The notes under the pieces were generated by a model. That model saw only the letters and a program-made list of their open reading frames with translations. It did no database searches and was not told where the DNA came from. 64,000 bases of DNA from Marsupella aquatica. Its lineage: Eukaryota > Marchantiophyta. Location of the stretch: contig OZ316898.1 in the NCBI GenBank assembly GCA_973895155.1, positions 1 through 64,000 on the forward strand, given 5' to 3'. The position numbers and the translations under genes are program-made. This document shows, piece by piece, positions 45,455 to 55,051 of this stretch; positions within the stretch are counted from its first letter, which is position 1; the number at the start of each line of letters is the position of its first letter.

Positions 45455-48295
45455 ATGGCCACTCTGGAGAAATTACACTTTCCAGCCCTATTGGCAGATG
45501 GCAATAGTTACTTAACCTGGTCAATAGATGTAGAGACCTACTTCGCATCAATACAACTAGAGGATACATTAATTACTGATGACAATTTAACATTGCAACA
45601 GAAGGCCAAAGCTGTATTTCTACTTAGACAGCATTTGACACCATCACTGAAGACACAATATATGAGTGATCTTAATCCCCGTCTATTATGGGACAAATTA
45701 AAAGCTCGATTTGACCATATGCGAGAGGTCTGGCTCCCAGAAGCCCGCAGGGATTGGTTTAATCTACGTGTCATGGATCATACTTCTATAGCAAATTATA
45801 ATAGTTCTCTATTTCGTATTACATCTCAATTGGAGATGTGTGGCCACCCAGTTGCAGACTTAGACAAAATCGATAAAACGTTGAGTACTTTCCCAGAGGC
45901 CAACATCGCCTTGGGAACTCAATACAGGAATATGCAATTCACAACTTATTCTAACTTAATTGCACATCTCCTAGTAGAGGAGAAACAACAAATTGTCTCT
46001 CTACAGAATGCAAGGAAACGACCACCAGGCACTGCACCAATACCACAGAAACCAGAAATTAATTACAATGCCCCAGAAGACCAACAACGAAATATAAAAG
46101 GCCGGGGTACACAAAGAGGTGGATATAGAGGACGAGGTCGCAACTCAAATTATAGTGGAAGGGGAAATCAGTATGAAAATACCAGAGGTCGAGGCAGCAG
46201 AAGCCGTGGCCGGGGTAGAGGAAGAGGACGTGGCAGAGGTCACGCCCAATCATCTGACAACACACGAGAAGACCGAATGTGTTATAGATGTGGAAAAATT
46301 GGCCACCTAAAGAAAGACTGCTGGGCTTCTGACCAAGCGGCTAAGAGGCACTCAGAAGCAAGAGCTAAGTTAAAGCAAAATCCAGATGGCAACTATATGG
46401 AATTGGAAGAGGAGCTACCATCTTATCGAGAAGAAACTGATATGATAGACCAATCCAACGCTGAAGCTCATCTGGTGACAGCAGAGCCACCATATCCCTC
46501 CTCCAACGATCCCAATTTAGGTATCATTGATAGTGGGACATCCCACACTATCCTAAAAGATAGGAGTTATTTCCAAGACATCACTCCATCTGCCAGGGTA
46601 ATGACAACCATATCAGGTACGAATAAGATTGAGGAAGGAACAGGAAAGGCTACTGTCAAATTTCCCCAAGGAACAGTCATTAACATCGAAGCAGCTATCT
46701 TTGCACCAAAAGCTACTCGAAATTTGATTAGCTTCAAAGACGTTGTTGCTAATAATTATCAACTCCGCACAGCAATGCTCCAGCAGAAACCTACTTTGCA
46801 AATAGTAGCCATGACCACAGATGGAATTCAAATCAAAGAGATACTACCTCTAATACCCCCGGGTTTATATGCAGCCCCAATAACAGCGAACTATGCCACA
46901 GCAGAATCAAATAATCTTACATACCTCTGGCACTGTCGACTGGGGCACCCGGGAATAAATATGTACCGTCGCATCATCAATGACTCACGAGGAATCCCTA
47001 AAGGAGTGCGTCCATCTATAAATCATAAGCAATGTCTGGCATGTTCTCAGGGGAAGCTGAGTACACGCCCAGCTACACAAAAGACCATCTATACTATCCC
47101 TAAATTCCTGGAACGTCTAAATGCTGATGTCTGCGGGCCAATACACCCTCCAAGTGGGCCTTTCAGATATTTTTTAGCCATTGTAGACTCTTCAACTAAA
47201 TGGCTCCAAGTTTCATTAATTTCTACTCGTAACCTGGTCTTTGCCAGAATCTTAGCCAACTTATTAAAACTTCGAGTACAATTCCCAGATTGTCCAATTA
47301 AGAAATTGCGAGTGGACGGGGCAGGGGAATTTACCTCCAGAGCATTTGACGACTTCTGTATGACAGCGGGGATCGACATTGAATACTCAGTTCCTTACGT
47401 CCATTTCCAGAACGGCATAGCAGAGTCAGTCATAAAAAGGATTCAAATGATAACAAGGCCACTTCTATTGAACTCTAAACTACCACCTTCAGCATGGGGA
47501 CACGCTGTCCTCCATGCAACAACTTTGCTTAAGTATCGGCCGTCAGCATTTAATACTAAAACCCCTCATCAACTTGCATTCGGTTTACCCCCTGATCTTT
47601 CACACATTAGAGTATTCGGATGTAAAGTGATGGTACCCATCCTTGGGCCACATCGATCCAAACTTGGCCCACAGAGGAGAGAAGGTATTTATATTGGCCA
47701 TGACTCCTCGTCTATTATCCGCTATCTGGAACCTAGCACAGCTGATGTATTTAAAGCAAGACACGCTGACTGCCATTTCTATGAGGAAATTTTCCCCTCA
47801 TTACTTAAGGCGCCAACTACATCACACGACATAACACCAGTACAGCTCAATTGGAATAGCAGAAATCTACTCAATCAAGATCCAAGAACTCAAAGTGCAG
47901 ACGAGGAGGTAAGGCGCTTATTACATCTCCACGAAATGTTGGAAAAGATTCCTGACGCTTTCAATGACGCAGCAAATGTGACCAGATCACATGTTGAAGC
48001 AGTCAATACCCCAGCTCGGATTCAGCTGCTGCCAACTCAAGCAAAGGAAACCTTACCTAAGGCGAAGAGAGGACGCCCACTAGGATCCACTGATTCTCGC
48101 CCTCGCCAGAGACGTGCACAAACGGTAAATACTGAAACCACATTTAATCTGGTCAGTATCGAACCAGAGAAAAAGAGGGCACCAGATAATGAAGAAATGT
48201 CTATTCAATACACACACAGGACACATTTATGCTCGATCAAACACAATAATAGACGAGCAGTTTGCTTATCATATAGCCCAATCCATCTCAAATGA
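45455..48295 (+). CDS. copia gag-protease-integrase ORF
   Basis: 946 codons from ATG 45455, about 455 bases after the LTR. The gag part starts MATLEKLHFPALLADGNSYL, followed by an RG-rich basic stretch (about residues 215-265) and a zinc knuckle CYRCGKIGHLKKDC at 276-289. The aspartic protease motif is DSG at D359 (GIIDSGTSHTIL). The GAG-pre-integrase region has HCRLGHPGINMYRRI. Integrase catalytic residues are D558 (NADVCGP), D621 (VDGAGEF) and E657 (NGIAESV); the last two are 36 apart, the DD35E-type spacing. The true polyprotein should run on into RT, but the frame ends 30-odd codons after a change inside an AC-repeat near 48205. All catalytic residues are present, so this is a recently disabled or mis-sequenced copy. 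Confidence 0.93.
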   Translation: MATLEKLHFPALLADGNSYLTWSIDVETYFASIQLEDTLITDDNLTLQQKAKAVFLLRQHLTPSLKTQYMSDLNPRLLWDKLKARFDHMREVWLPEARRDWFNLRVMDHTSIANYNSSLFRITSQLEMCGHPVADLDKIDKTLSTFPEANIALGTQYRNMQFTTYSNLIAHLLVEEKQQIVSLQNARKRPPGTAPIPQKPEINYNAPEDQQRNIKGRGTQRGGYRGRGRNSNYSGRGNQYENTRGRGSRSRGRGRGRGRGRGHAQSSDNTREDRMCYRCGKIGHLKKDCWASDQAAKRHSEARAKLKQNPDGNYMELEEELPSYREETDMIDQSNAEAHLVTAEPPYPSSNDPNLGIIDSGTSHTILKDRSYFQDITPSARVMTTISGTNKIEEGTGKATVKFPQGTVINIEAAIFAPKATRNLISFKDVVANNYQLRTAMLQQKPTLQIVAMTTDGIQIKEILPLIPPGLYAAPITANYATAESNNLTYLWHCRLGHPGINMYRRIINDSRGIPKGVRPSINHKQCLACSQGKLSTRPATQKTIYTIPKFLERLNADVCGPIHPPSGPFRYFLAIVDSSTKWLQVSLISTRNLVFARILANLLKLRVQFPDCPIKKLRVDGAGEFTSRAFDDFCMTAGIDIEYSVPYVHFQNGIAESVIKRIQMITRPLLLNSKLPPSAWGHAVLHATTLLKYRPSAFNTKTPHQLAFGLPPDLSHIRVFGCKVMVPILGPHRSKLGPQRREGIYIGHDSSSIIRYLEPSTADVFKARHADCHFYEEIFPSLLKAPTTSHDITPVQLNWNSRNLLNQDPRTQSADEEVRRLLHLHEMLEKIPDAFNDAANVTRSHVEAVNTPARIQLLPTQAKETLPKAKRGRPLGSTDSRPRQRRAQTVNTETTFNLVSIEPEKKRAPDNEEMSIQYTHRTHLCSIKHNNRRAVCLSYSPIHLK

Positions 48296-50093
48296 TACAC
48301 CTGATCCCTATACAATCAAAGAAGCACAGAAAAGGCCCGATTGGCCACAGTGGAGAGAGGCTATCAATACAGAAATGGACGCATTAATCAAAAGACAAGT
48401 ATTCGGCCCAGTTAAGGTTGTACAACCAAAGAATGACTATACAGATAGTCGTTTTATATTCGTTAGAAAACGCAATGCCCAAGGAGATGTCATAAGATAT
48501 CGAGCAAGGCTTGTAGCGAAAGGCTACACCCAAATCCCTGGAAGGGATTACGATTTAACCTATTCGCCAGTTATGGATGTAACTACCTTTAGGTACTTAA
48601 TATCTTTTTCAAGAAAGCATAAACTCAAAAACATACTCATGGACGTGGTAACTGCGTACCTATATGGAGTCTTAGACTCCGAAATATATATGAAAGCTCC
48701 AAAGGAATTGCTCGAAAGAGTGGTAGAGCACATCCAGGGGAAGAATATACATACCCTAAGTCAGGACATGAAGTCGGGACTTCGACAGATTGTCCCTGAT
48801 GATGACATTAAAGGCCTAGTGTTGAGCAGTGGCAACACACTCAAAGAACCACTCCAGTACCCAGGTAAATATGGGACTGGACAGCAGGCATTTGCTGTGC
48901 AAGTCCTTAAATCAATAAACGGACTGAAACAGAGCGGACGCATCTGGTATCAGACATTCAAAACTAAGATGCAGACTCTTGGCTTTATAAATGACGACCT
49001 CGCCCCTTGCATTTTTATAAAACACCTAGCACCTGAGTTCGTGATATTAGCACTATATGTTGATGACGTCAATCTGTTCGGCACCCCCAAGCTATTAAAG
49101 CAGACTATTAATACAATGAAGGGCATCTTCGAAATGAAAGAACTGGGAGAACCGACGTATTGCCTCGGTCTACAGTTCGACCACCTGCCACAAGGTATGT
49201 TTATTAGTCAATCAACTTACACAAAGAAAATTCTTCGACAGTTTAACATGCAGAATGCTTACTCAGTCTCGACTCCCATGGAGATGCGATCCCTGGACAC
49301 CACTAAAGATATGTTTAGAAGGAGACAAGAAAATGAACCACTTCTTGATGCAGACAAGCCTTATTTATCTGCAATCGGAGCTCTCCTCTATCTGGCGAAC
49401 AACACCCGTCCCGACATTTCATTTGCAGTGAGTCTCTTGGCACGACATAGCGCCCAACCTACTATTCGCCACTGGAACGGCATCAAACGACTATTTCGTT
49501 ATCTTCAAGGCTCCATGGATATGGGCCTGTATTTCGCCAATGATAACCCGGATGAACTGCAAGGATACGCGGACGCTGGATATCTATCCGATCCGCATGA
49601 CTCGAAATCTCAGACTGGTTATGTCTTCTTGCAAGGCAACACAGCAATATCATGGCGCAGTACAAAACAAACCTTGACTACCACATCGTCCAATCATTCA
49701 GAAGTAATAGCTCTTTACGAAGCAACAAGAGAAGCGCTATGGCTTCGAAACATCATAAACCACATCCACAAGAATACTGGTAAGCCACTACTCACCAAAC
49801 CGACGATTATCCATGAAGATAACAAAGCTTGCGTGGACCAAATCAATGCAGGATATATGAAGACAGACCGCACGAAGCATATCGACCCAAAATTTTTCTT
49901 TACCCATGAACAGATAGGGCAGCACATCAATGTGCACTGGAAGAGCTCCCAGGAGAACTGTGCTGATCTATTCACGAAGCCATTACCCGCCAGCCTCCAT
50001 CGAAAGCACGTAGCAGCGATCGGCATGACAAGATTGTCGACATTGCGCCCGCCCGTCGACACACAAACGAGAGAAACTCCACAATTTGAATGA
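48189..50093 (+). CDS. copia reverse transcriptase-RNase H ORF
   Basis: 634 codons in the +1/-2 frame relative to the upstream ORF, overlapping it by 107 bases. The nominal ATG at 48189 is probably not used. The protein really belongs to the upstream polyprotein and becomes homologous to it from the HTGHIYARS segment. RT has WREAINTEMDAL, RARLVAKGYTQ, FRYLISF, and the active site YVDD at 290-293 (LYVDDVNLFG, where most plant copia have YVDDM). RNase H has YADAGYLSDP, EDNKACVDQ, KHIDPKFFF and ADLFTKPLP. A natural programmed shift cannot be excluded, but most plant copia elements encode a single ORF. Confidence 0.92.
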   Translation: MKKCLFNTHTGHIYARSNTIIDEQFAYHIAQSISNDTPDPYTIKEAQKRPDWPQWREAINTEMDALIKRQVFGPVKVVQPKNDYTDSRFIFVRKRNAQGDVIRYRARLVAKGYTQIPGRDYDLTYSPVMDVTTFRYLISFSRKHKLKNILMDVVTAYLYGVLDSEIYMKAPKELLERVVEHIQGKNIHTLSQDMKSGLRQIVPDDDIKGLVLSSGNTLKEPLQYPGKYGTGQQAFAVQVLKSINGLKQSGRIWYQTFKTKMQTLGFINDDLAPCIFIKHLAPEFVILALYVDDVNLFGTPKLLKQTINTMKGIFEMKELGEPTYCLGLQFDHLPQGMFISQSTYTKKILRQFNMQNAYSVSTPMEMRSLDTTKDMFRRRQENEPLLDADKPYLSAIGALLYLANNTRPDISFAVSLLARHSAQPTIRHWNGIKRLFRYLQGSMDMGLYFANDNPDELQGYADAGYLSDPHDSKSQTGYVFLQGNTAISWRSTKQTLTTTSSNHSEVIALYEATREALWLRNIINHIHKNTGKPLLTKPTIIHEDNKACVDQINAGYMKTDRTKHIDPKFFFTHEQIGQHINVHWKSSQENCADLFTKPLPASLHRKHVAAIGMTRLSTLRPPVDTQTRETPQFE

Positions 50094-50446
50094 GCAGCTT
50101 GAGCCGACAGACGACAGCCGACTCGACGACGATGCAACCTAAAACTTTCATTCCTGTATACATAGACAGAATATGATTTCTCATACCAATACAAGATAGA
50201 ATAATTATTATCGTAAACACCCCATTTAAACTAAGGGGAAGTAGTTTTAGTAATAGGGGACCCAAATTAAACTTTACATTTGGACAAATTATAAGGTAGA
50301 CTCACCTTAGTGCAAATTTAAGAAAATCCTACTAATGGTGGCTAGAACCCTTTTTCCTTATGAAGAAAGCAGAAGGTTTTAATGGGGCAGCACCAAAAAA
50401 TAAACATAGGGTTAGTAGTGTGGTGATTTTATACCCCTAAACTCTC

Positions 50447-50456
50447 CAAGGGGAAG
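50447..50456 (+). promoter_or_regulatory. polypurine tract of the copia element
   Basis: CAAGGGGAAG lies directly before the 3' LTR, the position and composition expected for plus-strand priming. Confidence 0.8.
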
Positions 50457-50620
50457 TGTTGTAACCATTTACTCTAGACCATGGTTAACCCCTAACCCTA
50501 TCCTGAAGGGGTAACATGGGTTAACACCAACCCCAACATGTAACCCTATGGTGACTATATAAGTCACACCCATAATGGAACACAACAGCGAGTTGCAAGT
50601 CTCTCCATTGTCACACAACA
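50457..50620 (+). repeat. 3' LTR of the copia element
   Basis: 164 bp, no difference from the 5' LTR seen. TATATAAG at 50556-50563. Confidence 0.95.
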
Positions 50621-50892
50621 CATACCACACAACTTCATATTCAGTTATGGAGACTCGCTTCCTCCTCTCTTCCCCAGCTTCTCCTTTGTGACCTTGACAG
50701 TGACTACCTCAACTGTGTCTGCCTTGGTTGTGCAGTCTTCAAGCTGAAATACCTTTATCCCTACTCTTAACACCATGATTGCCCTTATTCTTGCCAACTT
50801 GCTAATTGTTATGCGGTATCAATAGCTACTCCTTGCATACAGCAACCTAGTTACTCAGATTATAGAATAAGGACCATGTCATCGGCGTCACA

Positions 50893-51540
50893 AAAGGTGA
50901 CGAGCTCATTAAGGAATTCTAGAAGCATTGACCAAGCTTTGTTTCCTTTGTATTTCTCACGAACCTAATTGAATGGTGACACTTTTGATGCTAACCGAGT
51001 CCAATGGTTTCAACATGAATGTTATAGCTGCAAAAGACTTTAATTGGAAATGTTATGGGAGTGCGGGATTACAAGTGAGTCACCATGAATGCTAGTGGTG
51101 TATGAATACTTAAAAAATCATGTTATGGGAGCCTTCGGCCCGCCTTCGGTAACCACCCGTAAGTCACCCTAATCAATACTAGCGGACTTTAAAGGTTTTA
51201 ATAATAATGTTGTGGGAGTCCAAATGTTGAAACGTCGAGACCGTGCACCGCATGTAGGAGACCATGCACCGCGCTCCCTAAAAACCCTAAAATGGCCTGA
51301 AGACCAGCCTCATTGCAAGCGCAGTGAGGAGAAGATATATATAGGTAACCACCTGTAAATCACCCTAATCAATACTAGCAGACTTTAAAGGTTTTAATAA
51401 TAATGTTGTGGGAGTCCAAATGTTGAAACGTCAAGACTGTGCACCGCATGTAGGAGACCATGCACCGCGCTCCCTAAAAACTCTAAAATGGCCTGAAGAC
51501 CGGCCTCATTGCACGCGCAGTGAGGAGAAGATATATACAG
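50893..51540. repeat. dispersed repeat family, copy b, with 194-bp tandem duplication
   Basis: Starts with relic minisatellite (GACGAGCTCATTAAGG, GGAATTCTAGAAG), then GACCAAGCTTTGTTTCC as in copy c at 54370. From about 51149 and again from about 51343 a GGTAACCACC(C/T)GTAA-headed unit of 194 bp is repeated. Confidence 0.75.
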
Positions 51541-52270
51541 GGGTTGTGATCATGAGTTGACATTTTGAGAATGGCAGGATTGGAGTTATCCCTTTGTGTG
51601 TGCAAGGCTGGGGCAGGGAGCCACGACAAAGAAGGTAAGGGTTTAGGGTAAACCCCTAAACACGTAAACACAAAACCCTAACCGTCGGGAGGGAAGGCTG
51701 AGGGGTGCCCTGGTTTTCTGCCATGAATGGAGTTTGAGGTAATTCCAGGTTTGGGCAACCCTAATAAACCCTAAACTTTGGGCGGGTGTGCGCTGGCCAG
51801 CCGCACAGGGAGAGGCTCTATGCGATAGTCGCGCAGAGGGGAGTGGAAGAAGGCAAGGGTTTAGGGAAAACCCCTAAACCTGTAAACACAAAACCCTAAC
51901 TGCCAGGAGGGAAGGCTGAGTGGTGCCCTGGTTTGATACCATCGGGGCTCATGATGAGATTGCTGCACTATGCGGGGTTGTGATCATGAGTTGACATTTC
52001 AAGAATGGCAGGATTGGAGTTATCCCTTTGTGTGTGCAAGGCCGGGGCAGGGAGCCACGACGAAGAAGGTAAGGGTTTAGGGAAAACCCTAAACACGTAA
52101 ACACAAAACCCTAACCGCTGGGAGGGAAGGCTGAGGGGTGCCCTGGTTTTCTGCCATGAATGGAGTTTGAGGTAATTCCAGGTTTGGGCAACCCTAATAA
52201 ACCCTAAACTTTGGGCGGGTGTGAGCTGGCCAGCCGCACATGGAGAGGCTCTACACGATAGTCGTGCAAC
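51541..52270. repeat. two direct copies (~295 bp) with telomere-like words
   Basis: Copies at 51541-51835 and 51975-52270 start GGGTTGTGATCATGAGTTG and contain AAGGGTTTAGGG, CCCTAAACACGTAAACAC and AATAAACCCTAAAC. A partial copy lies between them. TTTAGGG/CCCTAAA words are frequent but not in tandem, so this is not a true interstitial telomere array. Confidence 0.75.
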
Positions 52271-52589
52271 CGGGGGGGGTGAAAGAAGGCAAAGGTGGGA
52301 CTAGTACAGTAGTGGTGCTAGTATAGTTTTGTGGAGGGCGTTCGTGTTCTCTAAGGCAAGTGATGTGCCCATGGAGTGAACATGGGTTGAGGGTGGGTCA
52401 CGCGTCCTGGTTGCTATAAAGCCAGGAATCGGGTGTCGCAAAATTAGATGGCGGGGAAATGAGTGAGTGTTACGGAATTGGCCAGAAAGAGGACGGTGAA
52501 TCCCATGAGTGAAGTTCCAGGAGAGGCAGAGGTGAGGTAGTCCACAGTGGCTGCAGCGTATGGAGAGGCTCTACGCGATAGATGGCAGG

Positions 52590-53090
52590 GTGGGCAGAGT
52601 TGGTGCGTGGGGAGTATGGAAAGACGGCCTCAGTGCTATCCGGGCTCCCGAAGGAGTGACGTTTGAAGAATGGTGCAGGGATTGATTTACTTTGTATTTT
52701 CATGGCACGACTGTCTTTTTTGGGTGTTCGTGGCAAGAAGAACACGAAACTAGGGTAAACCCTGAACCGTAAACGGTAAACCCCGAACCATAAATGTGAG
52801 TTGACATTTGGAGGATGGCAGGATTGTAGTTGATCCCTTGGTGTATTGGGGGCCGTGGGAGGGAGCCACGAGGAACAACGCAAGGGTAAGGAAACCCTAT
52901 AATAAACCCTATATGTCGGGGAGGGAGGGTGGACAGAGTTGATGCGAGGGGAGTATGGGAAGAAGGCCGCAGTGCTATCCGGGCTCCCAAAGTAGTGACT
53001 TTTGAAGAATGGCACGGGGATCGACTTGCTTTGTAATGTTGGTTCCTTGTATGTTCATGGCGGGACGGTCTTTTTCGGGCACTCATGGCA
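52590..53090. repeat. two copies of a ~140-bp block ~350 bp apart
   Basis: GGGGAGTATGG, then GCAGTGCTATCCGGGCTCCC and a GACTTTTGAAGAATGGCAC-like block occur near 52610 and 52950. Minus-strand ORFs here (181 and 156 codons) are Ser/Pro-rich readings of the repeat and are not supported as genes. Confidence 0.7.
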
Positions 53091-53154
53091 AAAAGACCAC
53101 GAAAAAGACCGCAAAGACCGGGCATTGCGATCGCTGGGCTGCACAAAAATGTAT

Positions 53155-54375
53155 ATACCAGCCCAACCATGGCGCAGAAGGGAAATTGAAGGCGATAAGC
53201 ACATTAAGGAACCAGATTGAAGGCGGGCGGCAGGAATTCTAGAAGGCCAATGCTTCCCAACCAAAATACCAGCCCAACCATGGCGCAGAAGAGAAATTGA
53301 AGGCGATGAGCACATTAAGGAACCAGATTGAAGGTGGGCGGCAGGAATTCTAGAAGGCCAATGCTGCCCGTCCAAAATACCAGCCCAACCATGGCGCAGA
53401 AGGGAAATTGAAGGCGACGAGCACATTAAGGAACCAGATTGAAGGCGGGCGGCAGGAATTCTAGAAGGCCAATGCTTCCCGACCAAAATACCAGCCCAAC
53501 CATGGCGCAGAAGAGAAATTGAAGGCGATGAGCACATTAAGGAACCAGATTGAAGGTGGGCGGCAGGAATTCTAGAAGGCCAATGCTGCCCGTCCAAAAT
53601 ACCAGCCCAACCATGGCGCAGAAGGGAAATTGAAGGCGACGAGCACATTAAGGAACCAGATTGAAGGCGGGCGGCAGGAATTGTAGAAGGCCAATGCTTC
53701 CCGACCAAAATACCAGCCCAACCATGGCGCAGAAGAGAAATTGAAGGCGATGAGCACATTAAGGAACCAGATTGAAGGTGGGCGGCAGAAATTCTAGAAG
53801 GCCAATGCTGCCCGTCCAAAATACCAGCCCAACCATGGCACAGAAGGGAAATTGAAGGCGACGAGCACATTAAGGAACCAGATTGAAGGCGGGCAACAGG
53901 AATTCTAGAAGGCCAATGCTTCCCGACCAAAATACCAGCCCAACCATGGCGCAAAAGAGAAATTGAAGGCGATGAGCACATTAAGGAACCAGATTGAAGG
54001 TGGGCGGCAGGAATTCTAGAAGGCCAATGCTGCCCGTCCAAAATACCAGCCCAACCATGGCGCATAAGGGAAATTGAAGGCGACGAGCACATTAAGGAAC
54101 CAGATTGAAGGCGGGCAACAGGAATTCTAGAAGGCCAATGCTTCCCGACCAAAATACCAGCCCAACCATGGCGCAAAAGAGAAATTGAAGGCGATGAGCA
54201 CATTAAGGAACCAGATTGAAGGTGGGCGGCAGGAATTCTAGAAGGCCAATGCTGCCCGTCCAAAATACCAGCCCAACCATGGCGCAGAAGGGAAATTGAA
54301 GGCGACGAGCACATTAAGGAACCAGATTGAAGGCGGGCAACAGGAATTCTAGAAGACCAATGCTTCCCGACCAAG
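53155..54375. repeat. 111-bp minisatellite, about 11 copies, alternating as 222-bp dimers
   Basis: Units start at GCCCAACCATGGCGCA (53161, 53272, 53383 and so on). Two variants alternate: one with TGCTTCCCGACC, GGGAAATTG or GAGAAATTG, and one with TGCTGCCCGTCC. Because 111 is divisible by three, the minus strand stays open for 449 codons (54404-53055); this is an artefact, not a gene. Sense-strand units derive from a coding sequence like the end of the ORF at 41974-42426. Confidence 0.93.
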
Positions 54376-54780
54376 CTTTGTTTCCTTTGTATGTCATTTC
54401 CCACGTACCTAATTGAATGGTGACACTTTTGATGCTAACGGAGTCCGAAGGTTTTGACATGAATGCTATAGCTGCAAAAGAGTTTAGCTGGAAATGTTAT
54501 GGGAGTGCAAGATTGCAAGTCAGTCACCATCAATGCTAGTGGTGTATGAATATTTAAAAAATAATGTTATGGGAGTCTATGGTAACCACCCGTAAGTCAC
54601 CCTACTCAATACTAGCGGAGTTTAAAGGTTTAAACAATAATGTTGTGGGAGTCCAAATGCTGAAATGAAGAGACCGTGCACCGCATGTAGGAGACCGTGC
54701 ACTAGGCTCCCTAAATACCCTGAAATGGCCTAAAGACCGCCCTCATTGCACGCGCTATGCGGAGAAGATATGTACAGCTA
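54370..54780. repeat. dispersed repeat family, copy c
   Basis: GACCAAGCTTTGTTTCC, TCATTTCCCACGT, GATGCTAACGGAGTCC, GTAACCACCCGTAAGTCACC and GACCGTGCACCGCATGTAGG in the same order as copy b. Confidence 0.75.
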
Positions 54781-54782
54781 CA

Positions 54783-55051
54783 GTAGGGTTGCACACGCCC
54801 CCTAGTACTCGCACCCTCAAAACTGGGGGCGACCCTCACCCTCAACCATCATGGAACCGCTCCCCCACCCTCACCCCCAACTCGTTACACCCCCAGCTCG
54901 TTACACCCCCAAATTCTATAGTAGGGTTGCACACGCCCCCTAGTACTCGCACCCTCAAAACTGGGGGCACCCTCACCCTCAACCCCCATGGAACCCCTCC
55001 CCCACCGTCACCCCCAGCTTGTTACGCCCCCAAATGCTACAATAGGGTTGC
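54783..55051. repeat. C-rich 120-bp minisatellite, left block
   Basis: Two or so units of TTGCACACGCCCCCTAGTAC, TCGCACCCTCAAAACTGGGG, ACCCTCACCCTCAACC and CCCCAGCTTGTTACGCCCCC. The block stops at GTTGC (55047-55051), the left target duplicate of the 4.2-kb insertion. It continues at 59270. Confidence 0.9.

Larger units (their letters stand above)
44836..50620 (+). mobile_element. young Ty1/copia LTR retrotransposon (TSD CATAC)
   Basis: 5785 bp with 164-bp LTRs that are identical along their whole length by direct comparison, and perfect CATAC duplicates (44831-44835 and 50621-50625). Order of functions is gag, protease, integrase, RT, RNase H, which is the copia order. The coding region is in two frames because of one frameshift near 48205. 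Identical LTRs indicate a recent insertion. Confidence 0.95.
42458..50892. mobile_element. solo-LTR-like unit B, split by a copia element (TSD GAAGG/AAAGG)
   Basis: The left part is 42458-44835 and the right part is 50626-50892, with the copia element between. The left end TGTCACGCGATTG and right end ATCGGCGTCACA match unit A. Flanks are GAAGG (42453-42457) and AAAGG (50893-50897), one mismatch. Flanking sequence on both sides is the 111-bp minisatellite sequence, and its unit continues across the insertion, which supports the first base of the right duplicate having mutated. The length without copia is about 2.64 kb, longer than A because A has an internal deletion. Confidence 0.8.

Noticed and set aside
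51541-52270. Interstitial telomere array
   Set aside because: TTTAGGG/CCCTAAA words are isolated, never tandem.
52470-53170. Two overlapping minus-strand ORFs of 181 and 156 codons
   Set aside because: Low-complexity Ser/Pro/Arg peptides from a duplicated non-coding block; different frames look equally good.
53055-54404. 449-codon minus-strand ORF with 37-residue repeats
   Set aside because: It is the antisense of a 111-bp minisatellite whose length is a multiple of three; the stop-free frame follows from the repeat. No leader, domain or independent support.
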